From Zhengitettix transpicula (taxonomy: Eukaryota; Arthropoda; Insecta; Orthoptera; Tetrigidae), in the NCBI GenBank assembly GCA_037074705.1, contig CM073593.1:19743001-19807000 (forward strand): 64,000 bases of DNA, read 5' to 3'. Shown here one piece after another: positions 49,001-52,985 of this stretch. The notes beneath the pieces are model-generated. The model worked only from the letters and a program-made list of their open reading frames with translations. It did not search any database and was not told the origin of the DNA. A program made the position numbers and the translations under genes. Each line of letters starts with the position of its first letter. Position 1 is the stretch's first letter.

Positions 49001-51838
49001 TCTGGATACTTTTTCTGGTCCTAAATTTCTGTCGTCGTTTTGATGGCTTCAGCCACAGACTCCTTAGTGCGCTTCAAAGGATACTAACAGAACTAAATCA
49101 AACGTTTCCAGAAGGAAAACCTTTAATCTTTATTATATTTATTGACGAGTTAGAACACGTTAATGTGTGCTTCAAATAGTTGACACGTGCAACAAAATAT
49201 AAATGTACTAAAGCGCGCAGAAGCGAATGTGTTTCCTAGTTAGCGAGACGCTGTGACGTCAATTCACGACAGCGTTTCGTCACGGATGCAGTCAATGCCC
49301 TGGATTACGTCACGGCTAGGTTGCAGCTCTTACAGCGGAGTTGCACCCGCATTCACGATGCCACAGTAAAGCACATCTCGGACCAAGAGATCGTTTGCAG
49401 ATTACTGGTCAATCGCTCTGCTCCGGTCTTATGTTTTCAAGAGGAACTATCATTTTGTGTCACTCTCCTCTCCAATACGTAACGTAAACGCTTGATTTCT
49501 GTCAGTCTTCAAAGGGTAGCCATTAATTTAATGTAAGTGAAGTTGTACGAAGGACAAGAGAGATCCAGGGAAAGTCAGCCGCTTTCTCTACGTCAGACCA
49601 TTCAACACTTTGGGCAAGACTGCGGTTGTAGCAATCAGGACAGCGTTCCTCTTACGATGTTCCTTCTTCACACGTCGAATTAAAATGTGGATTTCATAGG
49701 TTTTGCTAAGTTTATTCCTCATGATGCAAAGGGTAACGACAGTTCGTGTCTTCAACTTCATAAACTGAACATTAGTTCTGTTTCTCGATGTTTTAATTTT
49801 CCGTGATAGCCGTTCGCCTACCCACATCATTTTGCTTAAGGAATTTTAAATTTGAGTGTATTCAATGAGACCGTTAGCATAATTTAGCGATGAATTCACA
49901 ACGCAACTTTACCGTCGTCTTGGTGGCCCAATTTCTGAATGGACATCTTCGTGGCATTTGTAATCGTACGCTATGAGAGTAATCTACGCACTTGTGGCGT
50001 GTTCGATTCTTCGCGGCGACACGACCTCCCTCAACAGGAGGCACGTTGGACCTTTGCAGTTGCGGGACCCGCCCACTTACACGAACACGTATGAGAACTG
50101 CCGATTCTACGGCACATTTTCATTGGCATCGAAAAACTTCTTATCACAGTGATCTGGGTTCGGGTTTTGGAAGTCTGTTGTTAGCAATCAGACTTCTTTC
50201 ATTCATAACAGAATAGAGCCTTCGCTTTGAAGCTAGAAATTTAATTAGAACAACGGCACAGTGATGACCATCCAACTGTGACACGTTTTGTAGGCCAAAT
50301 GATTACATACGACGTTAACATAATTTATATCCTTATATCTCCGCGCATGAACAAAACAATCACACTGTGTAAAACTGCTTTCTCAGACGTTAATATACTA
50401 ATGTTTTAAGGTTACGTAAATATGAAGGAAGAGGAAAGGAAGAAACAGTTTAACGATACTTCACATTGTTATAATAATATAACAATCACATACTACATAA
50501 AATACCGTATGCACGCCCATATATACACCCCTCTAATATAAGAACATCTAATATTTTTAATGTAATCATATTCCCAGTACAAGAGGAAAATCTCCTTACT
50601 TTACTGCCTCTGAATTTCCAGCAAAACAAATTTCTGTCTACTTTTATATTTTCCTAGAAAATGACAAACCTTTGGCCTTCCCTGCGGTTGACTTTCACGC
50701 GTGGGTTCGTGGCTATTCGGGTAGTTTGTTGTGACTTGATCGTCAACGACTTCAAAAGCCTTGACAATCAGCTACGCGAGTTTAACTTGTGACTTTTAAT
50801 CTCACAGCGCTTCTGTTCGTGGAAGAAAATGCGAACCATAAGGCAAAGAGGAAATTCAGTGACGATAGAAGTTGTGCAGATAAAATAAGCCGGCTCTTTT
50901 GAAGTGGTTTCGTGGACCGCGAACGGAAAGACTTTCTGTTAAGGAGTGATGGAAGAACTTGCGAAACCTCCGAGTCGATGGAGACTCACGAGTTGTTGCA
51001 GATGAAAGCAAGAGAAATGACCAGAAATAAGAACATTCCAATATATGAATTCAAAGTCATCTACTGGTGGGTAGTCCGTTTCTTTCGACGGAAGAATTTG
51101 GCAATCCGCAAGCGAACAAGTCTGAGCCAAAAGTTGCCCAAGAATTCCGCAGATTCACGATATGCCAGCAGGATACGCAACAATATTTGCTCTAGAAAAT
51201 CCATTTATTTCATTTTCAGGTGTGGAGAGCAAATGAACAAAGGCCATCCTTGACGCATGCACAGCATTCCTGGCAGCTTACAGCATTACACTACGACTTT
51301 GTTTTACTTCAATAATAAGAGAGCACAAAATAATTGTCAGATATTGCTTCTAAGATTAAGTACTTCCATTTACTTCGTTCGCTTCTTGATGGAGTGTATC
51401 ACTTATAAGCAACGACCTAGTTTTCAAGCTCCTAAATTTCGAAAATAAGAGTTTCGGGAAAATACATTTCATTAAAACATTGTATTGATCATACGAAGTT
51501 TTACTTCAGATATATAGTTGTGATATGTTTCGTGTATCTAACATTTTTTGCCAAGACCGAAATAATATTAATTAGAAATAAAACTGAAATATTACAATAA
51601 TGTTAAGAGCGAAAATTAAATCCCACTTAATATAATAATAAGCTTAGAACTACAATTTATTTGGAAGAATTTATAAACATGCGGTCTGAGTATTCGCTCG
51701 TGATTTATGTCGAACTAAGTAATAAAAATAAGAGCCTCACCTGAGGTATATTTGCTTGAGAGCCACCCCACTGTTGACGCAGTTCTTCGGAATGGAGAAC
51801 TGTTCCAGTAGAGACTCCCATTCCGATCGGCTGTTCAC
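5940..51838 (-). CDS. ARID2: ARID2 (BAF200/Bap170), PBAF chromatin-remodelling subunit, 5' partial, 16 exons
   Basis: Exons on the - strand: 51838-51741, 43860-43709, 31418-31200, 29134-28395, 28050-27886, 26344-26143, 25777-25447, 24252-23919, 21209-21024, 17285-17100, 15487-13446, 12800-12641, 12028-11864, 11557-11492, 9030-8939, 6054-5940. They join without frameshift or internal stop into 1,750 residues plus stop; human ARID2 has about 1,835. The order matches the family: C-terminal half of ARID (1-50), armadillo-like helices (to about 458), RFX-type domain (about 580-660), Gln/Ser/Pro-rich region, basic KRPAE motif, two C2H2 fingers (about 1540-1605), and a conserved C-terminal block. 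ARID2 is the signature subunit of nuclear PBAF (SWI/SNF) and targets it to chromatin. Missing: the N-terminus and first half of ARID. All introns are GT-AG except 28394-28051, which is GC-AG. Introns range from 306 bp to 12.3 kb and carry most of the mobile debris in the window. Confidence 0.94.
6141..6400 (-). pseudogene. mariner-like transposase C-terminal remnant
   Basis: On the - strand, after frame breaks, [10 protein letters not shown] is followed by [14 protein letters not shown]. This resembles the mariner/Tc1 catalytic block HDNARPH ... PPYSPDLAPxDFFLF, where the D of the DNA motif and the later D are catalytic. It ends with [10 protein letters not shown], like the family's FExWKxRWxKC end. 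Stops and frame changes show it is dead. It lies in the last ARID2 intron. The sequence to its right (6400-6920) may hold more of it but I cannot align it. Confidence 0.5.
7220..7680 (+). repeat. Unclassified interspersed repeat candidate
   Basis: It begins AACTAGCTGGATGCCCGGTG, TTTCCCGG, a phrase type that recurs at the start of many dispersed arthropod repeats ('tagctg..cccgg.gtt.cccgg'). What follows has no open frame of interest. The class and right border are not clear from one copy. Confidence 0.3.
8345..8640. repeat. Cluster of R-A tail and two opposed R-B copies
   Basis: At 8350-8410 is an R-A tail with TTTAAGGTAAGCCAC. At 8445-8500 is the reverse end of an R-B copy (TTTGGATAGGGAAGACAG). 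At 8495-8630 is a forward R-B copy ending GAGGTAAGTCGGCATCGCTC. They lie in the last intron of ARID2. Confidence 0.65.
8939..9030 (-). CDS. ARID2: ARID2 exon: conserved C-terminal block, first part
   Basis: The 92-nt exon lies between TTTTCAG and GAAGAAG|GTATTT. It reads [20 protein letters not shown], then [11 protein letters not shown]. Human ARID2 has EKEGPITKHIRLTAALILK and YSECGRR. It is short but nearly diagnostic. Confidence 0.95.
9856..9965 (-). repeat. Penelope-like terminal repeat fragment candidate
   Basis: Read on the - strand it has CGAAAGTTTTCCTGACG, a potential stem (CCACGG with CCATGG), and GGAAACATG, then ends in AAACCCAAGAACTCTTTATA. A related phrase, AAAGAGTTCTCGGGTTTC, is at 43219-43236. 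The layout (CTGACG, stem, GAAAC) parallels the other PLE-type fragments in the window. Confidence 0.4.
10380..10560 (-). repeat. PLE-type terminal repeat fragment
   Basis: On the - strand: CACCTCACAAAAGGGTC, AATGATCCCA, GAAACGTTGTGTGGTATTTA, then GTCTGTATTGGCTATC. It is the same family as 16505-16620, 27605-27775, 30760-30965 and 56050-56150. Lies in the intron between the 11492 and 9030 exons. Confidence 0.6.
10575..10725 (-). repeat. tRNA-derived SINE, head-truncated copy
   Basis: The body is shared with the copy at 1195-1385 (GCATATGCTCGG ... AATTACGCAC ... GAAAGACTGAAAATATT), followed by the B-box region GGCAGGACTTGAACC. The tRNA head is then cut by an R-B tail at about 10730. Confidence 0.75.
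10730..10812 (+). repeat. R-B tail plus (TA)n
   Basis: CAGATTTCAAGTAAGTCGAC, CTCTCTTTCCTATCCAAATG, then TA dinucleotides to 10811. It is joined directly to the truncated SINE. Confidence 0.6.
11492..11557 (-). CDS. ARID2: ARID2 candidate 66-nt in-frame (cassette) exon
   Basis: It is flanked by a strong acceptor (TTCTCTTTCCCCGCAG) and donor (GAGCAG|GTAAGA), is exactly 22 codons long and has no stop. Both neighbours are phase 0, so it can be included or skipped without changing frame. It codes a Pro/Ala/Gly-rich peptide (RPTKPGPV...PPEQ). It is strikingly GC-rich against the AT-rich introns around it. I see no human equivalent, so it may be lineage-specific and alternatively spliced. Confidence 0.7.
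11864..12028 (-). CDS. ARID2: ARID2 exon: basic and Pro-rich linker after the fingers
   Basis: The 165-nt, phase-0 exon lies between TTTATAG and GATG|GTAAAC. It reads [14 protein letters not shown], a proline run, [20 protein letters not shown]. Human ARID2 has HPSAALMALRRGSRNLVF in the equivalent place. Confidence 0.92.
12576..12636. repeat. (TA)n microsatellite abutting the splice donor of the zinc-finger exon
   Basis: About 60 bp of uninterrupted TA lies immediately downstream (- strand sense) of GTGAGT at 12640-12635. It is likely length-polymorphic. Confidence 0.9.
12641..12800 (-). CDS. ARID2: ARID2 exon: C2H2 zinc fingers 1 (second half) and 2
   Basis: The 160-nt exon starts after ATTTTAG. 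Finger 1 is C-x4-C-x12-H-x4-H across the junction (CEWRGC ... HACESH). Finger 2 is CLWERC-x12-HLYDRH, close to human CLWEGC ... HLQDKH. The donor is GAC|GTGAGT, and a (TA)n microsatellite starts a few bases inside the intron. Confidence 0.95.
12945..13150 (+). repeat. R-B tail and R-B copy in tandem
   Basis: The tail at 12945-13000 (TTGATTTCTAGTAAGTCGAC) is followed by a fuller copy at 13010-13150. That copy has CCTGACAAAGGGGGTTCA, TTGATTTCAGGGGTAATTG, and TTATTTAATTTGACCTAGTC. In the intron between the large exon and the zinc-finger exon. Confidence 0.65.
13207..13272. repeat. (TA)n(GA)n compound microsatellite
   Basis: TA repeats to about 13241 pass directly into GA repeats to about 13272. 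Confidence 0.9.
13446..15487 (-). CDS. ARID2: ARID2 largest exon: disordered Q/S/T/P-rich region and start of zinc finger 1
   Basis: The 2,042-nt exon lies between TTTTTTAG and ATGAG|GTAAGT and codes about 680 residues. Features are a polyproline run near the start ([11 protein letters not shown]), acidic/Ser-rich stretches, a basic [10 protein letters not shown] motif that matches human KRPAED and may be nuclear-localising, a long Gln/Val/Thr-rich region, and at the end [10 protein letters not shown]. That last block is the Cys-x4-Cys half of zinc finger 1, completed in the next exon. Overlapping open frames on the + strand here (for example 14772-15491) are antisense shadows. Confidence 0.95.
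15890..16075. repeat. Compound microsatellite (TA)n, (GT)n, (TA)n, (CA)n with reverse R-A tail
   Basis: TA run at 15891-15909; reverse R-A tail at about 15912-15978; GT run, short TA run, then about 57 bp of CA to 16065. The open frames across this stretch are pure repeat translation. Confidence 0.85.
16085..16350 (-). repeat. R-A copy in ARID2 sense, with inverted second copy at its head
   Basis: Read on the - strand, CACTTCACTTTCAG|GTAAGCCACAA has its junction at 16159/16158, preceded by the GAGGCCGAGAGCCTCCG arm and GGAATGGTGTAACACTCC (to about 16263). At 16285-16340 the same head occurs in the opposite direction. The pair forms an inverted repeat around CACCGGCCGGCTGCAG. Lies in the 1.6-kb intron between exons 17285-17100 and 15487-13446. 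Confidence 0.75.
16500..16625 (+). repeat. PLE-type terminal repeat fragment
   Basis: Has CACCTGACAAAAGAACCAAG, GACTGCAGAAATTTTGTGTG, GTATTTATATCATCACTTCA, then TGCCATTTGGCTATTT. This is one of the clearest copies of the family. Confidence 0.65.
17100..17285 (-). CDS. ARID2: ARID2 exon: Gln-rich and Ser/Pro segment
   Basis: The 186-nt, phase-0 exon lies between TCTAAAG and TCTCAG|GTACAA. It starts [16 protein letters not shown] and continues into a Ser/Pro segment with [11 protein letters not shown]. It is low-complexity, with no recognised domain. It is supported by splice sites, open frame and phase match to both neighbours, less by homology. Confidence 0.82.
17290..21020. other. ARID2 intron, 3.7 kb, very AT-rich
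   Basis: Between exons 21209-21024 and 17285-17100. I see no coding remnant and no strong repeat apart from a weak R-B-like tail near 19670-19790 (CTATCTCTTTTTCCTATCC). CpG is almost absent. Confidence 0.6.
21024..21209 (-). CDS. ARID2: ARID2 exon: [10 protein letters not shown] motif segment
   Basis: The 186-nt, phase-0 exon ends CCACAG|GTAAAT. It contains [16 protein letters not shown], matching the human ESSLIKQLLLPKRGPSTPG segment in the disordered middle of the protein. The acceptor is uncertain: GTGCAG|GCC (start 21209) or GCTAAG|GTG (start 21215). Both keep the frame and differ by two codons, and the polypyrimidine tract is poor for both. Confidence 0.85.
21340..21935. repeat. Nest of R-B, R-A, reverse R-B and R-B copies
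   Basis: R-B at 21345-21490 (TTAAGGTAAGTCGGCC). R-A at 21533-21650 (CTTTCAGGTAAGCCACAA, junction 21594/21595). Reverse R-B at 21650-21800 (GGGCCTGAGCCCCCTTCATC). R-B at 21805-21930 (TTGATTTCAGGTAAGTCAAC, junction 21863/21864). In the 2.7-kb intron between exons 24252-23919 and 21209-21024. Confidence 0.75.
23919..24252 (-). CDS. ARID2: ARID2 exon: end of RFX-type domain and Pro-rich segment
   Basis: The 334-nt exon starts after TTTTTCAG and gives [14 protein letters not shown] across the junction (human RTVFPNHTVKRV). Next come [11 protein letters not shown] and a proline/serine-rich tail, ending AATCAG|GTAGGT in phase 0. The tail is probably disordered. Confidence 0.92.
24500..24580 (+). 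pseudogene. Penelope-like element GIY-YIG endonuclease remnant
   Basis: The + strand frame reads [18 protein letters not shown]. This matches the PLE endonuclease pattern 'GVY.I.C..C...YIGQT' (the GIY and YIG motifs). It is a short, broken fragment in an ARID2 intron. Confidence 0.55.
24845..25056 (-). pseudogene. Penelope-like element GIY-YIG endonuclease remnant, opposite strand
   Basis: The - strand frame reads [16 protein letters not shown], then TRTTEER, a stop, [20 protein letters not shown] endonucleases have GVY.IPCECG...YIGQTGRS...R..EH...IRL..P.KSAVAEH. The YIGQTGR core has decayed, and the stop shows it is dead. With the previous fragment it forms a convergent pair about 270 bp apart. 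Confidence 0.7.
25447..25777 (-). CDS. ARID2: ARID2 exon: Gln-rich segment and RFX-type DNA-binding domain
   Basis: The 331-nt exon lies between ATCTTCAG and GTAAG|GTAAGT. After a polyglutamine-rich stretch (many QQQ) it reads [18 protein letters not shown] ... [20 protein letters not shown] ... HFPRCVR. This is the RFX-type winged-helix block of ARID2 (human FACQWLNAHFE ... [20 protein letters not shown] ... FYKCLR). Confidence 0.95.
26143..26344 (-). CDS. ARID2: ARID2 exon: linker between armadillo-like region and RFX domain
   Basis: The 202-nt exon starts after TTCTAG with [16 protein letters not shown] (human QMFGPDALAAVKLIE). It then becomes a Thr/Ala/Pro/Ser-rich, low-complexity linker and ends CCTCAGA|GTAAGT. 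The joint to the next exon is phase 1 and open. Confidence 0.92.
26480..27600. other. ARID2 intron stretch without recognisable content
   Basis: No exon-like or transposon-like frame found. There is one GC-richer phrase near 26725-26780 (GGCTGAGCGGGGCGAGAC) whose nature I cannot tell. Confidence 0.4.
27605..27775. repeat. PLE-type terminal repeats as an inverted pair
   Basis: The left arm, read on the - strand, has CACCTGAAGAAAGGTACAAG, GATCACAAAAATGTGTGGTA and TTTATATCTTCACTTC. The right arm reads forward TGAGTGGTACTTATATCATC, ACTTCTTTTGTAAGTATTTG. The two tails face away from a short centre. Confidence 0.65.
27886..28050 (-). CDS. ARID2: ARID2 exon: armadillo-like region, last helices
   Basis: The 165-nt, phase-0 exon lies between TTTTGCAG and GAG|GTAAAT. 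It reads [20 protein letters not shown], then [17 protein letters not shown] and LVSLITVE. Human ARID2 has [20 protein letters not shown] and KSIDMLVCLVSMD here. Confidence 0.95.
28143..28259 (-). repeat. PLE-type terminal repeat, second subfamily, hammerhead-like core
   Basis: The - strand reads CTAGAAGACGGCGACGGTG, AACGTCATCGAAACGTCGGTC, between arms ATAAAATCTT and AAGATTTTAT. It lies inside the 344-bp GC-AG intron of ARID2 and makes up about a third of it. Confidence 0.65.
28393..28394 (-). promoter_or_regulatory. Non-canonical GC 5' splice site
   Basis: Read on the - strand, the exon end is CAAAAG|GCAAGTAAA. The GT four bases further on (exon ending GGCAA) would shift the frame and put a stop (TGA) early in the next exon. 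Use of the GC donor gives a clean phase-0 joint (...LDQK|VYDQVC...) that matches human ARID2. The rest of the site (AAG|GCAAGT) fits the strong consensus typical of GC-AG introns. Confidence 0.85.
28395..29134 (-). CDS. ARID2: ARID2 exon: armadillo-like helices with insect-specific acidic insert
   Basis: The 740-nt exon starts after TTTTTCAG and ends GATCAAAAG before a GC donor (GCAAGT). Conserved blocks include [54 protein letters not shown] and [16 protein letters not shown]. Between them lies a Lys/Glu/Asp-rich, probably disordered segment of about 65 residues where the human protein has a much shorter loop. It is CpG-rich compared with the exons that follow. Confidence 0.94.
29352..29595. 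mobile_element. MITE-like element with imperfect terminal inverted repeats at TTAA
   Basis: The left end TTAATACTAGAGTGGGCTAT and, on the other strand, the right end TTAATGCCAGAGTGGGTTGT are inverted repeats. Similarity continues for a few bases outside (GCGG and GCCG) and inside (CCCATTT). It is 244 bp from TTAA to TTAA. An 80-codon open frame covers it but matches nothing I know. It lies in an ARID2 intron. Confidence 0.6.
30187..30350 (+). pseudogene. Tc1-like transposase N-terminal remnant
   Basis: [19 protein letters not shown] is followed, after one frame change, by [18 protein letters not shown]. Tc1-like transposases start with an MGKxxxLSxFDKGQIVMAR-type block and a helix-turn-helix with SISETAxLVGCSxxxV. 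The frame change and the early loss of similarity near 30350 show a dead copy. The catalytic domain is not present. Confidence 0.7.
30350..30640. other. GC-richer unassigned sequence next to the Tc1-like remnant
   Basis: A - strand frame (30643-30308) reads [15 protein letters not shown] and [16 protein letters not shown], which looks non-random, but I cannot name a family. It may be internal sequence of a second element inserted beside the Tc1 piece. Confidence 0.3.
30760..30965. repeat. PLE-type terminal repeats as a second inverted pair
   Basis: The left arm (reverse) is GGCGACGAAAGGAACGCAGA, CACGTGTGATATTTATTTGA. The right arm (forward) is CACCTGACGAAATCCGCAAG, GATTGCGGAAAGTGTGGGTT. The same arrangement occurs at 27605-27775. 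Confidence 0.65.
31200..31418 (-). CDS. ARID2: ARID2 exon: start of the armadillo-like region
   Basis: The 219-nt exon starts after TTTCTG/TTTCAG-type sequence in phase 1 and ends AATCATC|GTGAGT. It contains [20 protein letters not shown], nearly identical to human [20 protein letters not shown], then [10 protein letters not shown] and [10 protein letters not shown]. This is one of the most conserved blocks of the family. Confidence 0.95.
32405..32465 (+). repeat. PLE-type terminal repeat fragment
   Basis: TTGAGGAAGTGCCTAAATTG, TGGGCGAAACGTCGTATTAT. A short stem (GCCT with GGGC) precedes GAAACGTCGTA. Confidence 0.5.
33160..33345. other. GC/CpG-rich pocket in ARID2 intron
   Basis: GGCGTGGGCGTTCGGCAGCG and GGACTTCGCGCAGCCTCACA stand out from AT-rich surroundings. 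No open frame or tRNA-like unit. Could be repeat or regulatory DNA. Confidence 0.3.
35885..36010 (-). repeat. tRNA-derived SINE fragment
   Basis: Read on the - strand: CCTTCGGGTTCGAATCCCCG (Pol III B-box), CGTGGGCATGGTTGTTGTGT, a body phrase common in insect tRNA-derived SINEs. The 300 bp upstream (36010-36325) is GC-richer and may belong to the same element. The open frame there is not protein-like. Confidence 0.65.
37508..38062 (+). pseudogene. Non-LTR retrotransposon reverse transcriptase remnant
   Basis: Broken + strand frames carry, in order, [10 protein letters not shown] (like the ILxxTGxDxR block before the palm), [10 protein letters not shown] at 37601 (the F/YxDD catalytic motif), [19 protein letters not shown] (like 'YLGxxI') and [14 protein letters not shown]. 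Stops and frame changes are frequent. The order and spacing fit LINE elements; RTE or Jockey clade cannot be decided. The region between the first block and FSDDI is deleted. Confidence 0.6.
38095..38320. other. GC-rich, (GGCA)n-biased low-complexity pocket
   Basis: Runs such as AGGCAGGCAGGCAGGCGG and GGCAGCAGGCAGCAGGCAGG lie directly after the reverse transcriptase remnant. The 77-codon open frame is composition-driven. It could be a CpG island or an element end. Confidence 0.4.
40307..40372. repeat. Perfect tandem duplication, 2 x 33 bp
   Basis: The 33-bp unit starts GACTATTTGAATCAGCCCAG and ends CATCCTACGAG. It is repeated without a mismatch at 40307-40339 and 40340-40372, so it is recent. 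Confidence 0.9.
41195..41262 (+). repeat. PLE-type terminal repeat fragment with CTGATGAG...GAAAC
   Basis: CTGATGAG at 41199-41206 and GAAACGTTGTGTTTGTC at 41222-41238. No clear stem between the two boxes. Confidence 0.5.
41570..41695 (+). repeat. tRNA-derived SINE fragment
   Basis: AGTAAAAGCACCCACGTACG is followed by AAGACCGGATTCGATTCCCG (Pol III B-box) and GATTCGGTCG, giving a T-arm plus acceptor-like pairing (GACCG with CGGTC). It continues as a body. Confidence 0.55.
43709..43860 (-). CDS. ARID2: ARID2 exon: end of ARID domain and linker
   Basis: The 152-nt exon begins after GTTCAG and ends GCCG|GTAATC. It reads [14 protein letters not shown], then an acidic and basic linker, then SYNHSQHNV. 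Human ARID2 has YLEKYEKVHHFGED and SYNYQQHSV at the same place. It is markedly GC- and CpG-richer than the downstream exons and sits alone between introns of 7.9 and 12.3 kb. Confidence 0.92.
48040..48320. other. GC/CpG-rich island, possible regulatory region
   Basis: GC-rich sequence (for example GAGGCGGGCCCGCGACTGCC, GCCGGGAGGGGCGGCAAGGA) with open frames on both strands caused by composition. Could be an internal promoter or enhancer of ARID2. Confidence 0.35.
49254..49261. promoter_or_regulatory. CRE-like palindrome TGACGTCA
   Basis: A perfect cAMP-response-element palindrome, with two further CGTCACGG half-sites at about 49279 and 49305 in a CpG-rich pocket. Function is inference. Confidence 0.35.
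50912..51253 (+). pseudogene. pogo/Tigger-like transposase remnant (CENP-B-type HTH)
   Basis: The frame reads [38 protein letters not shown]. Pogo/Tigger transposases have NIPxFKASxGWxxRFxxRxxLxxRRxTxxxQKLP in their CENP-B-like DNA-binding region. The preceding [18 protein letters not shown] fits the helix before it. The DDE catalytic domain is not found. It lies in an ARID2 intron, antisense. Confidence 0.6.
51741..51838 (-). CDS. ARID2: ARID2 exon: second half of the ARID DNA-binding domain
   Basis: The 98-nt exon starts in phase 0 after TGCAG and ends CTCAG|GTGAGG. It reads [14 protein letters not shown] and then ...[10 protein letters not shown]. This matches the family pattern after the 'GGF/GGW' turn of ARID (human VSEKNQWGEIVEEF ... 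AFALKQYYLR). It is the most upstream exon I can find. The preceding exon should end with a GGW/GGF-type residue run in phase 0, and I saw none up to 64 kb. Confidence 0.93.
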
Positions 51839-52454
51839 CTGCATACAGACAAAAATTTGTAATAAAATCTAGTGTGAATAAACTTATACTTTATGTCATT
51901 CCCAAGACACTTTTACGTCAATCAAATCACATGTCATCTGAATTCAGGCAGCACCAACTCTTCAGAATATCATGCATACTTTAATTAAATATTATGGATA
52001 CTTGACGAACACAAATTTACTTCGTTAGTCATCGCATTACGTATATTTGCATTTCTACAAAATATTAAAAAAAATTTTGCAAGCCACGAATAAAGAGTTA
52101 TACAGAAAGAACGCTTATTTCCACGCTTAATCAAATCACTAAATTACTTAATCTTAGAAAATCATATGGAATATATTTAAAACTCTGGTAATTAACTTTG
52201 AAATTAATTATAAACAAAATCATATTCCATGAGACCCAGGGCTTCAATAATATTATTATGAAGTTGTTAACACCAGTACATGTATAATGCTTCATTACGT
52301 TGGCAATTTAAGTCCTTTACTAAATAATTATAATCGTTTAAAAGTTAATAAGATTATCGGATTGAAAAGATGCCTAATATATAATGATAATTGAGGGCCT
52401 TGCAATACCACTTGTGTATAAATGGTTCAAGTATGATATTTCAGCTGTTTTTTT

Positions 52455-52985
52455 TGTAACAGGCTACATGAGGGTAATCCACGTTGGGCAACTCCACTTT
52501 AATAGCATAGGAAGGGATTTGAAAGGGGGGATGCGGAAGGGTAGAGGAAGGTAGCCAAGGGTTAACTAGGGCCCTCGGGCGATGGTTTAAGAATCCTACC
52601 CGGCATTCGCCTAAAGAAATGCAGGACAAACCCTAGAAAAACCTGCATCAGGTAGGTTGGACATTGATACTTGTCCCACGCCCTTCCGATAGCGGGATAA
52701 GAGTTTGCTGTGGGGACGCAGCATTCCCTTCTCCGTGCCTCGACCAGTTTAGGAGGCAGCTGGCCGACTATTCCAATGGGAATAGCGGACAACTCTTACC
52801 GTATGCCCAAGATCTGTGACCTCGGAACATGCACCTCTCAGACCAGGCCGAGGTGCCTCGGCTAGTGGGAACCTTAGTTCAAAATCGTATCTCTCCTACA
52901 AGGTTCTGCCTGCGAGAGAACATCCCTCGCAGGTATTGCCTGCCAGAGAATAGCCCTCGCAGACTCTCGCTGATTGATATTTCGG
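52455..52985 (-). repeat. Unclassified repeat, copy 1
   Basis: On the - strand: CCCATTGGAATAGTCGGCCA, GCTGCCTCCTAAACTGGTCG, AGGCACGGAGAAGGGAATGC, and CCTACCTGATGCAGGTTTTT. This matches 57017-57370 in the opposite direction over about 350 bp. A frame inside (SAIPIGIVGQLPPKLVEARR) stays open for about 76 codons here. Its right part, 52900-52975, has two tandem units with CCTGCGAG...CCTCGCAGG hairpins. Confidence 0.65.

Larger units (their letters stand above)
43930..51700. other. ARID2 intron, 7.9 kb
   Basis: Between the two ARID-domain exons. It holds GC-rich pockets at about 48040-48320 and 49200-49380, the pogo-like remnant at 50912-51253, and a repeat-like start near 45679 (TACAGGGTGTTTGTCATAAA). 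I find no further exon. Confidence 0.55.
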
